A stretch of DNA of 64,000 bases from the NCBI GenBank assembly GCA_043497085.1, contig JBIEKI010000018.1, one strand, 5' to 3'. Shown here piece by piece: positions 57,982 to 64,000 of this stretch. The notes below the pieces were generated by a model. It was not told the DNA's origin. It was given only the letters and a program-made list of their open reading frames with translations, and did no database searches. Position 1 is the stretch's first letter. The number at the start of each line of letters is the position of its first letter. This DNA is from Thalassobacillus sp043497085 (GTDB lineage: Bacteria > Bacillota > Bacilli > Bacillales > Halobacillaceae). The position numbers and the translations under genes were made by a program.

Positions 57982-58692
57982 TTAAGACTTAATGGCAGCT
58001 TCTAAAGCTACTTCGATCATGTCGTTGAAGGTAGTCTGTCTTTCCTCAGCAGAAGTTTCTTCACCAGTCAAAATGTGGTCACTGACAGTCAGTACAGACA
58101 GTGCCTGGCGGTTGTATTTAGCTGCCAGCGTGTAAAGGGCAGTTGTTTCCATTTCTACCCCAAGTACATTGTAGTCAGCTAATTGATTGAAAAGATCCAT
58201 AGCATTATCACGATAGAAACTGTCACTTGTAAAAACATTTCCTACCCGAAGTTTCAAACCTTTTTCTTCACCAGTATCATAAGCATTTTTCAATAGTGTG
58301 AAATCAGCTGTTGGAGCATAGTCGATGCCGCCGAATACCATGCGATTCATTTGAGAATCTGTGGAAGAAGTCGATGCCAGGATGACATCACGCACCTTGA
58401 CGTCTTTTTGGAGTGCTCCACATGTCCCGACACGGATCAGTTTCTTCACACCATAACTTTCCATTAATTCATTAATGTAAATGGAAATCGAAGGTACGCC
58501 CATCCCTGTTCCTTGCACAGAGATCCTTTCTCCTTTATAGGTACCTGTATAACCATACATGCCGCGGACTTCATTATAACAGACCGCATCTTCTAAGAAA
58601 TTTTCAGCTATATATTTTGCTCGTAAAGGATCGCCAGGAAGCAGAATCGTTTCGGCAATATCTCCTTGATTTGCGCCAATATGTACACTCAT
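57982..58692 (-). CDS. deoD: Purine nucleoside phosphorylase DeoD
   Basis: A 236-residue hexameric-type purine nucleoside phosphorylase. Motifs: HIGANQGDIAETILLPGDPLRAKYIAENF (phosphate site), RVGTCGAL, VEMETTALYTLA, and the base-binding VSDHILTGEETSAEERQTTF. It salvages purine (deoxy)nucleosides. The ATG at 58692 is fixed by ATGGAGG, so the upstream open frame is not coding. B. subtilis deoD is elsewhere, so this placement next to pepA differs from that species. Confidence 0.95.
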   Translation of the reverse strand: MSVHIGANQGDIAETILLPGDPLRAKYIAENFLEDAVCYNEVRGMYGYTGTYKGERISVQGTGMGVPSISIYINELMESYGVKKLIRVGTCGALQKDVKVRDVILASTSSTDSQMNRMVFGGIDYAPTADFTLLKNAYDTGEEKGLKLRVGNVFTSDSFYRDNAMDLFNQLADYNVLGVEMETTALYTLAAKYNRQALSVLTVSDHILTGEETSAEERQTTFNDMIEVALEAAIKS

Positions 58693-58808
58693 TTCATAAC
58701 CTCCATCGTTCGTATTGTATTCGTACAAATCCAAGTTATCATAGTACCTTACCAAAAACAAACTTAGCGCCTTCAACAAGTGTCATGACAACATTTTGTC
58801 GCATTTTA

Positions 58809-58826
58809 TGAATCAATATTCATTCA
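58809..58826. promoter_or_regulatory. FadR-like box between deoD and a small gene
   Basis: TGAATCAATATTCATTCA differs from the FadR consensus TGAATGANTANTCATTCA at one position. It lies 117 bases before the deoD start and 84 bases before the small gene at 58910. Confidence 0.5.
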
Positions 58827-58860
58827 CATAACTTTCAAAAAAATCTTTCATTTACTATGC

Positions 58861-58874
58861 TGAAAGCGTTTGAA
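58861..58874. promoter_or_regulatory. cre-like site (CcpA), weak
   Basis: TGAAAGCGTTTGAA resembles cre (TGWAANCGNTNWCA) with a mismatch near the 3' end, 36 bases before the small gene at 58910. Confidence 0.25.
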
Positions 58875-58909
58875 AAAAGGTAAAATAGAAATATAAGGAG
58901 GGGGTTGTG

Positions 58910-59131
58910 ATGCAAGGCAATTCTACTGTCGCTATCCAAGGCTGGCTGAGCGGATTGGAAGCAGAAAAGCAAGCCCTGTTAACAGAAATGGATGTAGAAA
59001 TGTATGGACTGCCAGATGGAAGTAAACAAGAAGAATGGTTGGCAGAGCAGCATAGAAAGCTGGAACAAATAGAAGCATTGATTTTTGCTACTCAAGCGAA
59101 TTTAAGCCTTTGTCGCCGGAAAGTCCGTTGA
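58910..59131 (+). CDS. 73-residue helical orphan protein
   Basis: A small acidic protein predicted mostly helical (VAIQGWLSGLEAEKQALLTEMDVEMYG, then EEWLAEQHRKLEQIEALIFATQANLSLCRRKVR). No family recognised. Coding is supported by AAGGAGGGGG 7 bases before the ATG and by a terminator hairpin that spans its stop codon. A FadR-like box and a weak cre-like site lie upstream, so it may respond to fatty acid or carbon status. Role unknown. Confidence 0.6.
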   Translation: MQGNSTVAIQGWLSGLEAEKQALLTEMDVEMYGLPDGSKQEEWLAEQHRKLEQIEALIFATQANLSLCRRKVR

Positions 59132-59149
59132 CACGGGCTTTTTTCTTTT
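59116..59149 (+). terminator. Terminator overlapping the stop of the 73-residue gene
   Basis: AAAGTCCGT TGAC ACGGGCTTTTTTC; the stop codon TGA is in the loop. Confidence 0.8.
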
Positions 59150-59705
59150 GTCTCTGTTAAATCTCAATTTTGATCTTACAGTTAAGCTCCCTTTACTTGA
59201 AGACTCAGTTTCGAGACTTTAGTTTGCGATTATGGTGGCTGGGAAAACGGATCGCTTTCCGTGGGCGTGTGGTGAGCTTCCTCAGGCTTCGCCTTGCGGG
59301 ATCTCACCGATCATGTTTATCCCACAGGAGTCTCACCGTTTTCCCAGCCACCATACGATTGTAAGATTCTCGAAACTCCTGTTAAGAATGGCATGCTTTT
59401 GAAGCAATAAGAAAGATCAATCTCTATTGTAATTGTATTCTCCTAATAGGGTAAGTAAATTCAAAGTGATTTCGATAATCTTATGTGGTAAGGGGCGTGG
59501 GGGAAGGGTGAGACTCCTGCGGGAAAGGATAGACTGGCAAGACCCCACAGAGCTTTAGCTCGAGGAGGCTTGCCGGCTCCCCCGCGGAAAGCGAATCCTT
59601 CCCCACCGCCCCTCATCCCTCCCAATAGCTCGAAATCAAGTCTTCGACTTTCCGGCCCTTTAATGGAATAGACATTTATGAAATTTAAATAACGATAGAA
59701 TCGTC
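59149..59705. repeat. Composite palindromic repeat element, inverted copy
   Basis: Same element as at 19968-20691, in the opposite orientation. Edge B at left: CTCTGTTAAATC, AGCTCCCTTTACTTGAAG, ACTCAGTTTCGAGA. Then come a palindrome at 59228-59360 (GGTGGCTGGGAAAACGG / CCGTTTTCCCAGCCACC), an AT-rich middle, a palindrome at 59492-59612 (GGGGCGTGGGGGAAGG / CCTTCCCCACCGCCCC), and edge A (CTCGAAATCAAGTCTTCGAC, CGGCCC) at right. The reverse complement of 59492-59612 aligns with 20072-20190 around CTTTCCGCGGG and CCGCAGGAGTCTC. This accounts for most of the gene-free interval 59132-59832. Confidence 0.8.
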
Positions 59706-59832
59706 CATTTTTAGAAAGGATAATAACATACTCAGTGATTATATTATATAATACAAAAAAAGTGTTAATATGGAGGTACTGTTTATATAAACCACTGAAC
59801 GTATAGCGATTGACAAGGAGGAATAGTCAAGG

Positions 59833-60321
59833 ATGAACATTTCAGTTTCAAAACTTCCAGGTATCGGACAGAAAATCTCTCTGAAAACCGGAGAAGACAG
59901 CATGCTCGTTTTGATTGTCCACCATACGGGTAAGCGTGAATTATATTTTTTTGATGATAAAGATAATGAGGAAGCAGATTTTGCCATGGATCTAACACCA
60001 GATGAAACCAGAGAATTAGGGGCTCAACTGCTTGGTGCGACCTACCAGCCTGTTGATGCTGACAAACTGAAGGTTTTTCAAAATCAAATTGTCATTGACT
60101 GGGTAGAATTGAAAAGTAATGCCTCAATTGCCGGTAAAACTATTGAAGAATCAGAAATCAGAAACAAGACTGGTGCAACCATTATCGGTATTGTACAGGG
60201 GGATGAAACCATAGCGATTCCTGAGGCAGATACTACATTGGAACCAGGGAATGTATTGATGATTATTGGAAAGCAAGACCAAATAGAAAGTTTGGCTGCA
60301 TTATGTAGAGGCGAGGAATAA
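59833..60321 (+). CDS. khtT: K+/H+ antiporter regulatory subunit KhtT
   Basis: A 162-residue cytoplasmic regulator with an N-terminal domain (ISVSKLPGIGQKISLKTGED) and a C-terminal RCK_C/TrkA-C domain (KTIEESEIRNKTGATIIGIVQGDETIAIPEADTTLEPGNVLMIIGK). KhtT controls the KhtU antiporter and in B. subtilis binds c-di-AMP through RCK_C. The gene ends one base before the khtU ATG. The third B. subtilis partner khtS is not upstream; the repeat element occupies that place. Confidence 0.92.
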   Translation: MNISVSKLPGIGQKISLKTGEDSMLVLIVHHTGKRELYFFDDKDNEEADFAMDLTPDETRELGAQLLGATYQPVDADKLKVFQNQIVIDWVELKSNASIAGKTIEESEIRNKTGATIIGIVQGDETIAIPEADTTLEPGNVLMIIGKQDQIESLAALCRGEE

Positions 60322-60322
60322 T

Positions 60323-61504
60323 ATGGTGGGTCATGAATTCCCCTCATTGTTAGGAGCTGGATTGATCCTCCTCTTCATTTTTTATTTAGGTTACTTGAGT
60401 TTAAAAATCAAATTTCCGAATGTAATTCTATATATTCTTTTGGGAATTGTACTGGCAGATGTGGTCAGTGATAATGAATTATTGCATTTTGCAAGTGAAA
60501 TTGGAATCGTATTATTATTCTTTTTATTAGGGTTGGAGTTCAGTGTCAAGCGTCTTGGAGGTATTGCTAAGAAGATATGGCCCGCAGGATTTTTAGATGT
60601 TTTTCTTAGTATGGGGGTTGCCATGGTGCTGGCCATGGGCTTCGGAATAGACTTGTTCAATGCATTTCTAATTGGAGCGGTTACATATGCCACCAGTTCC
60701 TCTATCACTGCGAAGTTATTAGATGATAAGGGACGAATGGCGAATACTGAGACGGAATTCATCCTGGCTTTGTTGATTTTCGAGGATTTAGTCGCGCCAA
60801 TTGCGATAGCTATCCTGATAGGGATAAGTTCAGGAGATAGTTTTACAGTGATGGATTCGCTGATTCTGGTCGGAAAGATTATTGGTTTGACGATAGGAGC
60901 GATTCTCCTGGGTAAGACGCTTTTCAAGAACTTTGGAAAATTTCTTGAAAAGATTGATGATGAAGACTTCAAGATTGCATTATTGGTAGGAATTGCACTT
61001 TCCTATGGAGGACTTGCATTATATCTTGGACTTTCTGAAGTGCTGGGGGCATTCTTAGCAGGGATGATGCTGGCGGAAATTGGTAATATAGAACGGGTAC
61101 AACAAACCATAGTACCAGTGAGGGAATTACTGCTGCCTACTTTCTTCGTCTATTTCGGTACTTCCATCGAATTTGGAGATGGTATACCATTTCCATTGCT
61201 ATTAGTTGTGTTGGTTCTTTGGTCTGTAATTGCTAAAGTTATAGTGGGTATACTTGGCGGCAAGATGTTCGGTCTCTCGAAAAGATCATCATTACGGGCT
61301 GGACTGTCGTTGTGTGCAAGAGGAGAATTCTCTGTAGTCATTGCTACTATTGCGAGTGGAAGTATCAAGATATTCAGTGGTATATATATTGTAATTGCCG
61401 CTTTTCTTGGGATGGCTTTATTCGACTTTGCACCGAAGCTCACCAATCGTATCTACGGAAAACCACAAAAAAAGAAAAAGAATTTAAAAGTACCTGGAAA
61501 CTGA
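60323..61504 (+). CDS. khtU: K+/H+ antiporter KhtU (CPA2 family)
   Basis: A 393-residue CPA2 membrane antiporter with about 12-13 helices. Conserved runs: FFLLGLEFSVKRL, TYATSSSITAKLLDDKGRMANTETEFILALLIFEDLVAPIAIAIL, GLSEVLGAFLAGMMLAE and SLCARGEFSVVIAT. It extrudes K+ in exchange for H+ to lower turgor or pH stress. It lacks a C-terminal RCK_N domain, consistent with separate control by KhtT. Followed by a terminator. Confidence 0.93.
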   Translation: MVGHEFPSLLGAGLILLFIFYLGYLSLKIKFPNVILYILLGIVLADVVSDNELLHFASEIGIVLLFFLLGLEFSVKRLGGIAKKIWPAGFLDVFLSMGVAMVLAMGFGIDLFNAFLIGAVTYATSSSITAKLLDDKGRMANTETEFILALLIFEDLVAPIAIAILIGISSGDSFTVMDSLILVGKIIGLTIGAILLGKTLFKNFGKFLEKIDDEDFKIALLVGIALSYGGLALYLGLSEVLGAFLAGMMLAEIGNIERVQQTIVPVRELLLPTFFVYFGTSIEFGDGIPFPLLLVVLVLWSVIAKVIVGILGGKMFGLSKRSSLRAGLSLCARGEFSVVIATIASGSIKIFSGIYIVIAAFLGMALFDFAPKLTNRIYGKPQKKKKNLKVPGN

Positions 61505-61506
61505 TA

Positions 61507-61545
61507 GAAGCTGCCCAGACTCGGCCAGGCAGCTTCTTTTTATAA
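61507..61545 (+). terminator. Terminator of khtTU
   Basis: AGAAGCTGCC CAGACTCGGCCA GGCAGCTTCTTTTT. Confidence 0.9.
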
Positions 61546-61611
61546 TTAGTTATATTACATTATATCGTAAAAATTTTTTGGTGCGTGTAAAAATAACAAC
61601 ATTAACCGAAC

Positions 61612-61995
61612 CTAATTATTAAAATAGGATTTTTCCAGTGAAACTACCTGGTCGAATGCTTTTTGATTGAAATCTGATTCTTTCCGATTCAATCGTTCTT
61701 TAAGCTTATCAACAGCTTGTCTCAAAGATTGCTCGTACTCAGGAATTTCTCCTTCAAATGCTTTGACAGCAGACTTAGAAATGTTAGCTTTTTCATGGTG
61801 ACTTAATGCTTTACGTTCATGGAAGAATACATCTTCTGTCTTCCCGGGGTTATGGAGATCACCTTGCATTGGGTGTTTTTCTACTGCCAGCACTTCTACT
61901 AAGTAAAATTGGTTACGATCTTCTATTATTTTACCGATATAACTGCCGGATTTATAATGGGCGATAACAGAATCGCCGATATTCAGTTCTGACAT
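61612..61995 (-). CDS. kapB: Sporulation phosphorelay-associated protein KapB
   Basis: A 127-residue protein of the KapB family: IGDSVIAHYKSGSYIGKIIEDRNQFYLVEVLAVEKHPMQGDLHNPGKTEDVFFHERKALSHHEKANI. In B. subtilis KapB is a lipoprotein required for KinB activity in the sporulation phosphorelay. Here no lipobox is seen: the ATG at 61995, fixed by AAGGAGG, gives a protein starting MSELNIGD, so it is cytoplasmic. kinB is not next to it, although patB, the other B. subtilis neighbour, is 1.1 kb away. Confidence 0.88.
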   Translation of the reverse strand: MSELNIGDSVIAHYKSGSYIGKIIEDRNQFYLVEVLAVEKHPMQGDLHNPGKTEDVFFHERKALSHHEKANISKSAVKAFEGEIPEYEQSLRQAVDKLKERLNRKESDFNQKAFDQVVSLEKSYFNN

Positions 61996-62107
61996 GGCAA
62001 TACCTCCTTTTCCCTCATTGTAACAAATATTAAATGTATTTATATTTAAGACGATTGAAAAATTTGATATACTTACCATGTAACTTGATAAGGAAGTGAT
62101 GCCATTT

Positions 62108-62311
62108 ATGATGGAGTTTTTATATTTTCCAGAAGATAAAACGGAATATATTCCGGCAGTGATATCGTTGGGTGTATTTATTGCGCTTGCAGTCCTGGTC
62201 ATGTTTTTGATCATGAGAGTTTCTAAAAAACAAGAGGAACGAACAGAAGAGCAGTTCGGACATCAACAAGAAAAGAAAGAATCATTATCGTATAAACCAC
62301 AGGGGAAATAA
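62108..62311 (+). CDS. Small single-helix membrane protein, hypothetical
   Basis: A ~67-residue protein with one hydrophobic segment (YIPAVISLGVFIALAVLVMFLIM) followed by a charged tail (KKQEERTEEQFGHQQEKKES). ATG 62108 has AAGGAAGTG 9 bases upstream; another ATG lies at 62099. A terminator follows. Family and role unknown; a bitopic protein with cytoplasmic C-terminus is inferred from the positive residues after the helix. Confidence 0.6.
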   Translation: MMEFLYFPEDKTEYIPAVISLGVFIALAVLVMFLIMRVSKKQEERTEEQFGHQQEKKESLSYKPQGK

Positions 62312-62331
62312 TCCCCTGTTTTTTTTGTGGG
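62294..62331 (+). terminator. Terminator after the small membrane protein gene
   Basis: ACAGGGGA AATAA TCCCCTGTTTTTTTTG; it overlaps the end of the gene. Confidence 0.85.
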
Positions 62332-62438
62332 GTTTAAAATTTTTCTGTTAAGACTATTTCCTAAGGCCGGTTTAAGGAAACAGTGTAAAAATAGGATATT
62401 TGGATAAGCTATGGGAAACAAGGGAAAGGACGTTTCTC

Positions 62439-63020
62439 ATGGATTTTAAAAAGTGGTTTATGATAGGCTTCCTGGTTTTAATTTTGATAGGATGCCAAAA
62501 TGACAGCAGGTCAAATGCGACTGTCGGACTGTATAACAAAGATGGCGATATGATAGGGACTGCGAAATTAACGGAAACTTCTAATGGGGTAGAGGTACTG
62601 GTGAATGCGGAGGGGCTTGAACCGGGGCCGCATGGCTTTCATGTACATGAATTTCCAGTGTGTGAAGGACCTGATTTCACTAGTGCGGGTAACCACTTTA
62701 ATCCCACAGGGAAGGTGCACGGGCTGATGAATACGGAGGGGTCTCACGTGGGAGATATGCCCAATTTAGAAGCAGATGCATCAGGGAAGATAGTAGAAGC
62801 CAAAGCAATGCTGCCGGAAGCGACCCTGTTGGATGGTAAGAATTCACTGATGAAAGGGGAAGGTACTTCTTTAGTCATCCATGAAGCAATTGATGATGGG
62901 TTCTCTCAGCCTGCGGGCGAGGCGGGAGGACGTGTAGCGTGTGGAAAGATTCAATTAAATGATGACGGAGAAATGCCGACAGACCCGATGGAACAAAAGG
63001 GTAAAAAAGAAGAAGAATAA
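62439..63020 (+). CDS. sodC: Cu/Zn superoxide dismutase-family lipoprotein
   Basis: A 193-residue lipoprotein (signal ending LILIGC) of the Cu/Zn-SOD family. Metal ligands visible: the two His in GFHVHEF, bridging His in AGNHFNP, Zn ligands His in KVHGL, His in GSHVGDM and Asp in HVGD, and the last Cu His in LVIHEAIDDG. The disulfide Cys pair (FPVCEG, VACGK) is present. All four Cu ligands are kept, whereas B. subtilis YojM is reported to lack some. It is expected to protect outside the membrane. ATG 62439 is chosen from the signal peptide and upstream GGAAAGGA. Confidence 0.9.
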   Translation: MDFKKWFMIGFLVLILIGCQNDSRSNATVGLYNKDGDMIGTAKLTETSNGVEVLVNAEGLEPGPHGFHVHEFPVCEGPDFTSAGNHFNPTGKVHGLMNTEGSHVGDMPNLEADASGKIVEAKAMLPEATLLDGKNSLMKGEGTSLVIHEAIDDGFSQPAGEAGGRVACGKIQLNDDGEMPTDPMEQKGKKEEE

Positions 63021-63022
63021 AA

Positions 63023-63061
63023 ATGACGGGCTTTCCTTTCCGGAGAGCCCGTCATTTTATT
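63023..63061. terminator. Bidirectional terminator, sodC / patB-like gene
   Basis: AAAATGACGGGCT TTCC..GGA AGCCCGTCATTTTATT; a long stem with A/T runs on both sides. Confidence 0.93.
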
Positions 63062-64000
63062 ATTTGCGGTTTTTCACAGCCTTTACGATGCGATCGACGC
63101 CTTCTTCCAGTGTAGCTTTCGGACATGCAATATTCATACGCATGAATCCTTCGCCCTCTTTCCCGAAGGAGGCTCCATCGTTCAACCCCACTTTTGCCGT
63201 ATCCTGCATGAAGGTTTTCAATTCTTCATGTTCCATTCCCATTTTCCTGCAATCCAGCCACAAGAGGTATGTCCCTTCTGGTTCTACAACTTCAATTTGA
63301 TCGGTTTCGTTTAAATATTTTACAGCATGATTTTTATTGTCTTCGATGACTTCAAGCAGTTCTTTAAGCCATTCCTCACCATGTTTGTAAGCTGCTTCCA
63401 AAGCGGTGATTCCCATAGTGTTCAGCATATGCATTCCTTGGGCATGGAACATTTCATCCATTGGCTTCTTTAGCTTGTCATTCGCAGTTACGACATAAGA
63501 GGCCTGGAGTCCTGCTAAGTTAAAAGTCTTCGTCGGTGAAAGGCAGGTAATCGTTTTATCACTTATTTCTTCGGATAAGGAAGCGATTGGCAGATGCTTA
63601 TGTCCGGATAATACCAGGTCTGCATGAATTTCATCAGAAAAAATGAGCACATCATGTTTCAAACAGATATCAGCCATTTTTTTCAATTCTTCTTCTGTCC
63701 AAACTCTTCCCACCGGGTTATGAGGGTTACAAAGAATGAACGCTTTAACATCGTTCTCTACGATTTTGCTTTCAAAATCTTCATAGTCGATTTCGTAGCG
63801 GTTATCCTCATAAATCAGTTTGTTTGTGATAATGTTACGGTCATGTTGCTCAATTACTTTATAAAAAGGCGGATAAACAGGGGTTTGGATAAGCAGGTTA
63901 TCCCCTTTTTTAGTTAATGCCTGCACGATCATATGTAGGCTTGGAACGACACCAGGACTATAGCTGATCCATTTCGTATCAATCGTCCAGCCGTATTTTT
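63060..64000 (-). CDS. patB: PatB-type PLP aminotransferase / cysteine-S-conjugate beta-lyase, partial
   Basis: The 3' 312 codons of a fold-type I PLP enzyme; the start lies beyond the window edge, ~75 residues missing. The in-frame Met at 63932 is internal, since the preceding codons continue the family sequence (DTKWISYSPGVVPSLH). Key residues: LCNPHNPVGRVW, FSDEIHADLVLSGH, and the PLP Lys in SPTKTFNLAGLQ. MalY/PatB enzymes cleave cystathionine and related C-S bonds. Placement with kapB is like B. subtilis, but kinB is absent from between them. Confidence 0.9.
   Translation of the reverse strand, partial: KYGWTIDTKWISYSPGVVPSLHMIVQALTKKGDNLLIQTPVYPPFYKVIEQHDRNIITNKLIYEDNRYEIDYEDFESKIVENDVKAFILCNPHNPVGRVWTEEELKKMADICLKHDVLIFSDEIHADLVLSGHKHLPIASLSEEISDKTITCLSPTKTFNLAGLQASYVVTANDKLKKPMDEMFHAQGMHMLNTMGITALEAAYKHGEEWLKELLEVIEDNKNHAVKYLNETDQIEVVEPEGTYLLWLDCRKMGMEHEELKTFMQDTAKVGLNDGASFGKEGEGFMRMNIACPKATLEEGVDRIVKAVKNRK

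Noticed and set aside
58693..58779. N-terminal extension of DeoD
   Set aside because: A consensus ribosome site lies inside the extension and the shorter protein matches the family length.

Overview
The window comes from the chromosome of a low-to-medium GC, endospore-forming member of the Bacillaceae. Gene order from about 13 kb to 64 kb follows the Bacillus subtilis yus/sufCDSUB/yun/yut/yui region closely. It includes spore genes (CotF-like coat proteins, YunB, LytH, YhcN-type lipoprotein, YutH, KapB), a CsoR copper system, an S-box and an L-box. Acidic proteins and several Na+-linked or osmolyte-type transporters suggest a moderately halophilic genus such as Halobacillus, Virgibacillus or Thalassobacillus; this is inference from gene content. 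No rRNA, tRNA, prophage, transposase or CRISPR array was seen.

Layout. 0-6 kb: the end of a palindromic repeat, a VOC protein, a divergent MurE-like ligase, an orphan betaine-type binding lipoprotein, a Vms1-like (VLRF1) release-factor homologue and an AbgT-type transporter. 6.3-8.4 kb: a tight four-gene operon of a heme-monooxygenase-fold protein, a small helical protein, a stand-alone B12-binding protein with the CarH/LitR photoreceptor signatures, and a PAS-like/STAS protein. 8.45-8.72 kb: a convergent HesB-like gene with one in-frame UGA where the family has Cys, read here as a probable selenoprotein. 8.8-12.3 kb: DUF302 gene, csoR, copA, copZ. 12.4-13 kb: two CotF-like genes. 13.2-19.8 kb: fadM-like proline dehydrogenase and fadNAE with a FadR box. 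20-26.7 kb: repeats, yusI, gcvH, a 49-codon gene, a Toprim protein, thioredoxins, S-box metNPQ, an AhpD-like gene. 26.8-32.5 kb: a probable sigma-B gene with an ATT start, then sufCDSUB. 32.6-36.3 kb: yunE-D-C-B. 36.3-40.2 kb: L-box NhaC-type lysine transporter, then an NSS transporter with a 32-residue MetS-type subunit. 40.2-52.6 kb: yunA/yut genes (lytH, glpX, SufR-like regulator, yutF, pgpA, yutH, nifU-like, dapF, erpA-type, yumC). 52.9-58.7 kb: NADH dehydrogenase, yuiB-C-D, DUF309, pepA, deoD. 58.9-64 kb: an orphan small gene, repeats, khtTU, kapB, sodC, partial patB.

How the parts connect. Several blocks concern Fe-S and redox metabolism (sufCDSUB, SufR-like protein, NifU-C, two A-type carriers, YumC, NADH dehydrogenase), sulfur and amino-acid uptake under riboswitches, fatty-acid oxidation under FadR, copper efflux under CsoR, and general stress (sigma-B promoter, STAS protein). 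The most interesting parts are the B12/STAS operon, which looks like a cobalamin light- or redox-sensing input into a partner-switching output, and the adjacent UGA-containing HesB-like gene. A composite 0.55-0.7 kb palindromic repeat also occurs three times, in two orientations, once with another palindrome nested in it.
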